From NCBI GenBank assembly GCA_029573925.1, contig JAKQBV010000313.1, forward strand, positions 1 to 5,341: a stretch of 5,341 nt of DNA, written 5' to 3'. Position numbers and translations under genes: made by a program. Source of the stretch: a bacterium (GTDB taxonomy: Bacteria; UBP15; UBA6099). Positions 1-3,493 of this stretch are shown in pieces (position 1 is the stretch's first letter; every line of letters starts with the position of its first letter). The notes beneath the pieces were generated by a model. That model was not told the DNA's origin, searched no databases, and saw only the letters and a program-made list of their open reading frames with translations.

Positions 1-1
1 A

Positions 2-537
2 CATCTGGGCAACGCAAGGGTCGTTATGCAACTGGACATCGGGTTCGGAGATGTTGTTGTTCCTCCCGCCGCGCGGATTGAATTCCCCGCGATGCTTGAT
101 ATGCCCGCGCCCCGGCTTCTCGGTTACAGCAGGGAAAGCGCTGTCGCAGAAAAATTCGAGGCCATGACGAAAATGGGCGCGTTGAACAGCCGCATGAAAG
201 ACTTTTTCGACATCTGGCTTTTATCGCGACAGTTCGACTTCGATGGAACCACGCTTGCGGAAGCTGTAAACAAAACATTCGCAGCGCGCGGCACGGCCAT
301 TCAGTCGCAACCGTTTGCTTTTGCCGTTGAACTGAAAGCCGATCCTACAAAAAAACACAGTGGCGCGGCTTTATTCGCAAGAGCCGCATTGAGAGCGCGC
401 CCGGAGACTTCGGCGTTGTGGTCGATGCAATTAAGTCTTTCCTCGGACCCGTTGCGGATGCGTTGAATTCGGGCCATATATTTGACGGCAGATGGCATGC
501 GCCCGGCCCTTGGCGTGCTGGCAAGACAAAGCGATAA
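2..537 (+). CDS. AbiEii/AbiGii-family nucleotidyltransferase toxin, C-terminal part, frame-shifted
   Basis: Family knowledge: AbiEii proteins are nucleotidyltransferase-fold toxins of type IV toxin-antitoxin (abortive infection) pairs. The partner AbiEi antitoxin is normally encoded just upstream, which here lies outside the window. The frame is open from base 2 and the gene start is missing. Visible family motifs are HLGNARVVMQLDIGFGD, then SRESAVAEKFEAM, then NSRMKDFFDIWLLSR, the usual order near the C-terminal half. At the A-run 349-355 the starting frame goes off-family (KKHSGAALF) and stops at 464-466. In the -1 frame the expected ending resumes as TQWRGFIRKSRIESAPGDF, then a FDGRWHAPGPW tail, and stops at 535-537. 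The gene is therefore either broken by a one-base homopolymer deletion (natural or a sequencing error) or read by -1 frameshifting. Family assignment is firm; whether it works is open. The ATG at 26 is internal and not the real start. Confidence 0.88.
349..355 (+). other. A_AAA_AAA heptamer at the AbiEii frame break
   Basis: In the zero frame the codons are ACA AAA AAA CAC, so the seven A form a canonical X_XXY_YYZ slippery heptamer. A -1 slip makes the next codons ACA CAG TGG and gives DPTKK-TQWRGF, which restores the family's sequence with no base added. A 6-bp stem, GCGGCT at 365-370 with AGCCGC at 382-387, starts 9 bases after the heptamer. An alternative stem pairs 362-367 with 396-401. 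The distance suits a stimulatory structure, but stems this short arise by chance. A lost A in a homopolymer is the simpler explanation. Confidence 0.4.
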
Positions 538-583
538 CACACTCAACTGTTACCGATTGACACCGTTTAGTAAAATCCAAATT

Positions 584-763
584 TCAAAGCTCGGAGGTGG
601 TATCCAAGGCAAAGCGCGGGAGCCATTTTTCGCGGGCGAAGTGATTCGGATTCTCAAGTAGCTGCGCCACCTGCCTTAAACCGGCTGGTCTCTGTCGAAT
701 ATGGACTCCCTGCCGCGCATAAATCTCTTTGCATATCGTGATATTTTCTACTGGCTCTATAAG
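584..763 (-). pseudogene. Decayed 3' end of an unrecognised gene
   Basis: On the minus strand a frame is open for 59 codons between a TAA at 764-766 and a TGA at 584-586. It has no ATG in frame and no ribosome binding site. The second half reads like real protein: ARQGVHIRQRPAGLRQVAQL, then LLENPNHFAREKWLPRF and the ending ALDTTSEL. Above about 720 the composition becomes AT-rich and a neighbouring frame (ITYRASRKYHDMQRDL) looks like the same protein before a frameshift. I do not recognise the family. It lies downstream of, and in the same direction as, the CRISPR-ancillary remnant, so it may be the next gene of the same decayed operon. That is inference. Confidence 0.35.
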
Positions 764-921
764 TTATTTAAAACTCCAACGATTCTCCCGGTAGCGCATC
801 AACTTTTCATTTTATTCGTTCAAGTTGGACGGCTCATCGCTGCTCAAAGGGGGCAATCTATTTATAGAATCCGCAAATTTCTGCAAAAAGCCCTTTATCT
901 ATTAGGGGTGTTTTGCAAACC

Positions 922-939
922 CTGTCCCTTTCGGGACAG
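922..939. terminator. 7-bp perfect hairpin, terminator-like without U-tract
   Basis: CTGTCCC at 922-928 and GGGACAG at 933-939 pair perfectly across a 4-base loop. Read on the minus strand the loop is GAAA, a GNRA tetraloop. It lies 32 bases past the stop of the minus-strand remnant at 971, where a terminator could sit, but no T-run follows on either strand. It could be an old terminator, an RNA structure or chance. Confidence 0.3.
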
Positions 940-970
940 CAGTGATAATAATAATCATATTCTAAAACAA

Positions 971-1261
971 TCACTGTTTTCGCTTGATTTCTAAATCGCT
1001 AGGCATCTTAACTGCGCATTTCGACGCGCTATCCAGCCAATTCTTCCAGCCATCAAATATTTCGTCCCCTTTCACTTTATGTTTGGGAAATCCGCCGTGC
1101 GAAAAAACTTTATTTCTAGAGGTAATCACTTTCTTAAGTTTGATGTTTGTTGAATCTTCTTTGAAACAAGCGCCATGCGGGTGTGCTAGGTCAAACAATA
1201 GAGTGTAAACCGCAAACAGACCTAGCGCGGCAGTGCCGTCTTCCTTTGAATGCTTTTTTAA
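971..1261 (-). pseudogene. C-terminal remnant of a CRISPR-associated CARF-HEPN protein (Cas02710/TIGR02710-like)
   Basis: A 96-codon minus-strand frame follows an in-frame TGA (1262-1264) and ends at the TGA at 971-973. There is no ATG start and no ribosome binding site, so it is a fragment. Visible features are KEDGTAALGLFAVYTLLFDL at residues 6-25, then AHPHG, and SRNKVFSHGGFP with R49, N50 and H55. Established knowledge: HEPN ribonucleases carry an R-x4-6-H motif beginning R-N/H/D. Cas02710/TIGR02710 proteins (type III CRISPR ancillary, CARF sensor plus HEPN effector) end with a DEDG..LGL..AY.LL..L..P.G segment followed by an RN..ILAHG..P motif. The order and spacing here match that pattern, from memory rather than from a search. 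The CARF part is absent, and the IS1595 remnant abuts the upstream side. Another HEPN family is possible. Starting at TTG 1198 would give only 75 residues. Confidence 0.5.
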
Positions 1262-1282
1262 TCAGTTTTTTTGTTTCGCTCG

Positions 1283-1660
1283 AAAACTTTCTATTCCATT
1301 AAAAAACGATCTTGCTGGTGTTTACCTCGTGGTTCACCCAAAGACATATCAGAGCGACTGGTACGAGTCGTCCACCAGAATGTCTCCGCCGATCCGTTTA
1401 CTGTTATTGAGAAGAAGCATTACGCGCTTGCTTTTATGCTTCATTCTCCACGCAGTGTTGCAGGAGCCGTCCAGAATTCTCACCAACTCAAGGGCGGAGA
1501 TGCCGTTCTTGTTCTGGGTGACAAAGTAATCGCCAAAATAACATTTCGCGAGCGGAATCTTTGAGGAGTAGAAAATGGTTCCCACAGTTACAGATGTCTG
1601 TCGTCCGCGACGATAACATTGATACAGCAATAGGGTTTTTATACCTCCACCTTTGTCTAG
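1283..1660 (-). mobile_element. IS1595-family transposase remnant, truncated and internally deleted
   Basis: Reading the minus strand from about 1660, one frame runs to a TGA at 1349-1351. It shows LYQCYRRGRQTSVTVGTIF, then SSKIPLAKCYFGDYF, then NKNGISALELVRIL, NTAWRMKHKSKRVM and ILVDDSYQSL. This is the classic IS1595 order: the last knuckle of the N-terminal zinc ribbon, the VTVGTIF..S.IPL signature, the GISA helix-turn-helix, the TAWRM motif, then the first catalytic Asp in VDDSY. About 50 bases later NGIESF (1283-1300) matches the NGIESFW motif carrying the catalytic Glu, in a different frame. Intact members have roughly 70-80 residues between these motifs, so an internal deletion is likely. 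The first zinc-ribbon knuckle is also missing, and I could not identify terminal inverted repeats. The element is dead. It sits between the GIY-YIG gene's stop (1665) and the CRISPR-ancillary remnant, and may have caused the local rearrangement. Confidence 0.82.
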
Positions 1661-1664
1661 TTTG

Positions 1665-2516
1665 TCAATTAGTGTTCAGTCCGAAGGCGCGGGTTCCGAG
1701 TTTGTTCTTGAACAGGCGCTCCCATTCAAGGGCCTCGTCTTTTGTGCTGCTTTTCGGCAGTGTGTGAAGGATGCTGAAGCATAAGTTATTGGCATTGCCG
1801 GGATTCTTGCGCAGTAGTTCTATCAACTGTTTGTTTCCGCCGTGGCCTGTTTCGGCGTATGCTCTCCATCTGCCGAGAATGCCGTCAGCGCCATACGCGG
1901 CTCCCACATATTGTTTGCCCGTCTTCCTGTCGAGAATCATATAGACGCCCGCCACGGACTTGAGCAGTATGTGCCACTCCCGGTTGGCGACGGGGTTTCG
2001 TATCATTGTTTTTAAGTCCGAATATTTGAGTGAAAGCTCCATAAAGCCGGGGAAATGTTTTACGTATCCTGCGGGCCGGATTTCGACAATCTCCTTGGGT
2101 TTGTCCGGCTTGAGCCACTGATGCCACGAACGCTCCGATTGTCCCCAGTCGATCACGACGCGGTCAATCAAATCGTCAAATCCTTCGCGCCTGACCATGT
2201 CGTACCATGTCTGCGCTCCCTCAATGAGTTCCATATACGGAAAGTTACGCGGCAGCTTGACTTCGCTCATAGGCTTTTCGTCTTTAATCTTGTAAACGCC
2301 TACGAAAACGGCATGGCCATGGGGAGCGCCGATGAATGAGACTATATAGTTGCAGTTCAAACTGGATTTCCCTTGTGTGGCTTGATAGATTTCAAAGTGG
2401 CTTAGATTCTGTTTATAGATGTCGTAAAGATCATATCCGCTGACTTGATGGCGCAACATCTTAATTCTGTCATTGATATCAAGGCCCCTCATTTCAAGCA
2501 GTTCTATCAAATTCAT
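1665..2516 (-). CDS. GIY-YIG nuclease family protein with a large N-terminal domain
   Basis: The gene encodes 283 residues. The C-terminal third is a GIY-YIG domain: GVYMI at 190-194, YVG at 203-205, the conserved Arg in GILGRW (R216), GHGGN near 224-228, and a Glu in LEWERLFKNKLG (E264 or E266). It ends with LGTRAFGLN, typical of this subgroup. GIY-YIG domains bind a divalent metal and cut DNA strands. The key Gly, Tyr, Arg and Glu are present, so activity is plausible. Residues 1-185 form a separate domain with NYIVSFIGAPHGHAVFVGVY around 56-75. It may be a targeting or partner-binding module and has no function I can name. I chose ATG 2516 because AAGGAG sits 6 bases before it; an upstream in-frame TTG at 2582 would add 22 residues without such a site. 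The gene follows the zinc-ribbon gene by 62 bases on the same strand, so the two are probably co-transcribed. Defence or mobile-DNA roles are possible but not shown. Confidence 0.88.
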   Translation of the reverse strand: MNLIELLEMRGLDINDRIKMLRHQVSGYDLYDIYKQNLSHFEIYQATQGKSSLNCNYIVSFIGAPHGHAVFVGVYKIKDEKPMSEVKLPRNFPYMELIEGAQTWYDMVRREGFDDLIDRVVIDWGQSERSWHQWLKPDKPKEIVEIRPAGYVKHFPGFMELSLKYSDLKTMIRNPVANREWHILLKSVAGVYMILDRKTGKQYVGAAYGADGILGRWRAYAETGHGGNKQLIELLRKNPGNANNLCFSILHTLPKSSTKDEALEWERLFKNKLGTRAFGLNTN

Positions 2517-2522
2517 TGTTCT

Positions 2523-2528
2523 CTCCTT
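2523..2528 (-). promoter_or_regulatory. Ribosome binding site of the GIY-YIG gene
   Basis: AAGGAG on the minus strand lies 6 bases before ATG 2514-2516. It decides the start: the longer open frame from TTG 2582 has no comparable site. Confidence 0.8.
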
Positions 2529-2578
2529 CAGCGCTGCGCATGGCTTTCGTTCTATTATTCGCATCAACAGAGCTCCGG

Positions 2579-2986
2579 TCAATCATTCTTCTTTTCGCTA
2601 GTCTTTGATCGAGGTTTATTGTGCTTTCTGTAAAACTCGCTGATGTCTGAGCAATCGAAATCGTCCCTCATAGTCAAATATCCGCCGAAGCGATAACGCC
2701 TCCAGCATTTGCGCCCGTCAATGAATACGGGATTTTCGCCGTCATCCGGGACAATGATGGCGTCAATAGTATTGTCGTTGTAATGGCGCCTTGCTTCGTC
2801 GAGGGCTTTTTGGTATCTCTCCTGCGTTTTAAATACGTACTCAAACCCCCACTTTGCTTTCTCTCCATTGGCGTTAAGCGCCCGGCTGTCGCATTGCCCG
2901 CACACAGGATTCGGGTAAGACCTTTTTCCACCGCGCAATTCAACGCCGCATATCGCGCATAACGATTTCTCCTTATTCCCTCTCAT
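2579..2986 (-). CDS. Small zinc-ribbon protein, uncharacterised
   Basis: The gene encodes 135 residues. Near the N-terminus two CxxC pairs (C10-x2-C13 and C29-x2-C32, in LCAICGVEL and NPVCGQCDSR) form a likely four-cysteine zinc ribbon. After it comes a charged helical stretch, WGFEYVFKTQERYQKAL, then NTIDAIIVPDD, then a compact conserved-looking core, GENPVFIDGRKCWRRYRFGG, followed by YLTMRDDFDCSDISEFY. No signal peptide or membrane segment is seen, so it should be cytosolic. The start at ATG 2986 is set by AGGAGG 5 bases upstream; the open frame extends 24 codons further but lacks support. It is followed by the GIY-YIG gene after 62 bases, same strand. I do not recognise a named family. A nucleic-acid-binding or adaptor role for the neighbouring nuclease is inference from the zinc ribbon and the context. 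Confidence 0.8.
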   Translation of the reverse strand: MRGNKEKSLCAICGVELRGGKRSYPNPVCGQCDSRALNANGEKAKWGFEYVFKTQERYQKALDEARRHYNDNTIDAIIVPDDGENPVFIDGRKCWRRYRFGGYLTMRDDFDCSDISEFYRKHNKPRSKTSEKKND

Positions 2987-2991
2987 ATCAG

Positions 2992-2997
2992 CCTCCT
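2992..2997 (-). promoter_or_regulatory. Ribosome binding site of the zinc-ribbon gene
   Basis: A full AGGAGG on the minus strand lies 5 bases before ATG 2984-2986. It fixes this start over the upstream in-frame positions reaching 3058. Confidence 0.85.
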
Positions 2998-3156
2998 CAT
3001 TCTTTATCCCCCATTCTAAATGCCGGGTGTGACAGGATAGAATGCGCGCGCGCGGCAAACGAACAAAAGCTCGACTCTCGTCAATTGCTGATTATCGACA
3101 TATTTGGCCGTTAAGGCTTTGATGGCGAATCAGCAAGCAAATAGCGGATTAGTCGG

Positions 3157-3178
3157 TTGTCGGGCGCGCGCCCGACAA
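3157..3178. repeat. 22-bp perfect palindrome
   Basis: TTGTCGGGCGC at 3157-3167 is followed directly by its reverse complement at 3168-3178, with no spacer. The centre is alternating GC. It lies 170 bases upstream of the zinc-ribbon gene and about 315 bases upstream of the plus-strand gene. It could be an operator, a bidirectional terminator-like hairpin or a recombination site. The symmetry is certain and the role is unknown. Confidence 0.7.
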
Positions 3179-3248
3179 AGTCCGAGATTGAGCTTGGGAA
3201 TGTTAGAAATATTTATTGGGTTAACAGTCCCCAAAGCCGAGATCATGA

Positions 3249-3254
3249 TATAAT
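3249..3254 (+). promoter_or_regulatory. Candidate -10 box (TATAAT)
   Basis: This is an exact TATAAT. The nearest -35-like hexamer, TTAACA at 3221-3226, is 22 bases away, longer than the usual 16-18, so this is a weak promoter call. If used, transcription toward the surface-protein gene would carry a leader of about 230 bases holding the 3301-3319 hairpin. Confidence 0.3.
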
Positions 3255-3300
3255 AATTGCTGACAGGCAATTCTGACATTCTTTTTGCGGAGATATTGTT

Positions 3301-3319
3301 GTTTCTTGAAACAAGAAAC
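3301..3319. repeat. 8-bp inverted repeat with 3-base spacer
   Basis: GTTTCTTG (3301-3308) and CAAGAAAC (3312-3319) are perfect inverted copies around AAA. It lies between the TATAAT box and the surface-protein gene. The size and near-continuous symmetry suit a dimeric repressor site, or a leader hairpin if transcribed. No T-run follows, so a terminator is unlikely. Confidence 0.4.
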
Positions 3320-3493
3320 TCTTGGCGTATTGGGCGCTATTCTCAATCAGGAGTATGTCGGGAAGGAGTTGTCCGGCGTGAACGATAAAAGAAGATAGCG
3401 CACCCCGCGTGAGTTTAGAAAATTACTCGGCTTCTGTTTTTCGCGGAACGATTTTCAAGTTGCTCCGCGCGGGACGAAAGCTTTATAGGTTAA

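Larger units (their letters stand above)
538..970. other. Gene-poor stretch with decayed coding sequence
   Basis: No intact gene is convincing here. The minus strand holds a coding-like 3' end (584-763) and, further upstream on that strand (about 770-900), a reading frame that looks partly protein-like but carries several stops, including at FYK*IAPFEQR*AVQ. A plus-strand open frame at 701-994 has no Shine-Dalgarno site and an odd, aromatic- and leucine-rich translation, so I read it as the antisense of decayed sequence. A perfect hairpin lies at 922-939. No tRNA, CRISPR repeat or clear promoter was seen. Confidence 0.5.
2987..3493. other. Divergent intergenic region with palindromes and GC tracts
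   Basis: This stretch separates the minus-strand pair from the plus-strand surface-protein gene and should hold both promoters. It contains an 11-base alternating GC tract (3044-3054), a 22-bp palindrome (3157-3178), a TATAAT box (3249-3254), a small inverted repeat AATTGC/GCAATT (3255-3272) and an 8-bp hairpin (3301-3319). A TTGACG on the minus strand near 3075-3085 is a candidate -35 for the zinc-ribbon gene, but no good -10 follows. A 43-codon frame at 3257-3388 has a coding-like start but no clear family. Confidence 0.5.

Noticed and set aside
922..939. Hairpin as a CRISPR repeat
   Set aside because: Only a single copy is present; no second copy or regular spacing occurs anywhere in the window.
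701..994. 97-codon plus-strand open frame
   Set aside because: No ribosome binding site, no recognisable domain, and it is antisense to minus-strand coding remnants; it also runs into the HEPN remnant's 3' end.
1262..1264. TGA inside the HEPN/IS frame as selenocysteine or a reassigned codon
   Set aside because: TGA ends the GIY-YIG and zinc-ribbon genes normally here, and the flanking sequence is a decayed junction, so an ordinary stop in a pseudogene is simpler.
1233..1564. Plus-strand open frames over the transposase remnant
   Set aside because: The opposite strand carries clear IS1595 motifs; these frames are its shadow.
3083..3263. Nine-base direct repeat AATTGCTGA (3083-3091 and 3255-3263) as an attachment site
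   Set aside because: Too short, AT-rich and without an integrase or other boundary feature; expected by chance.
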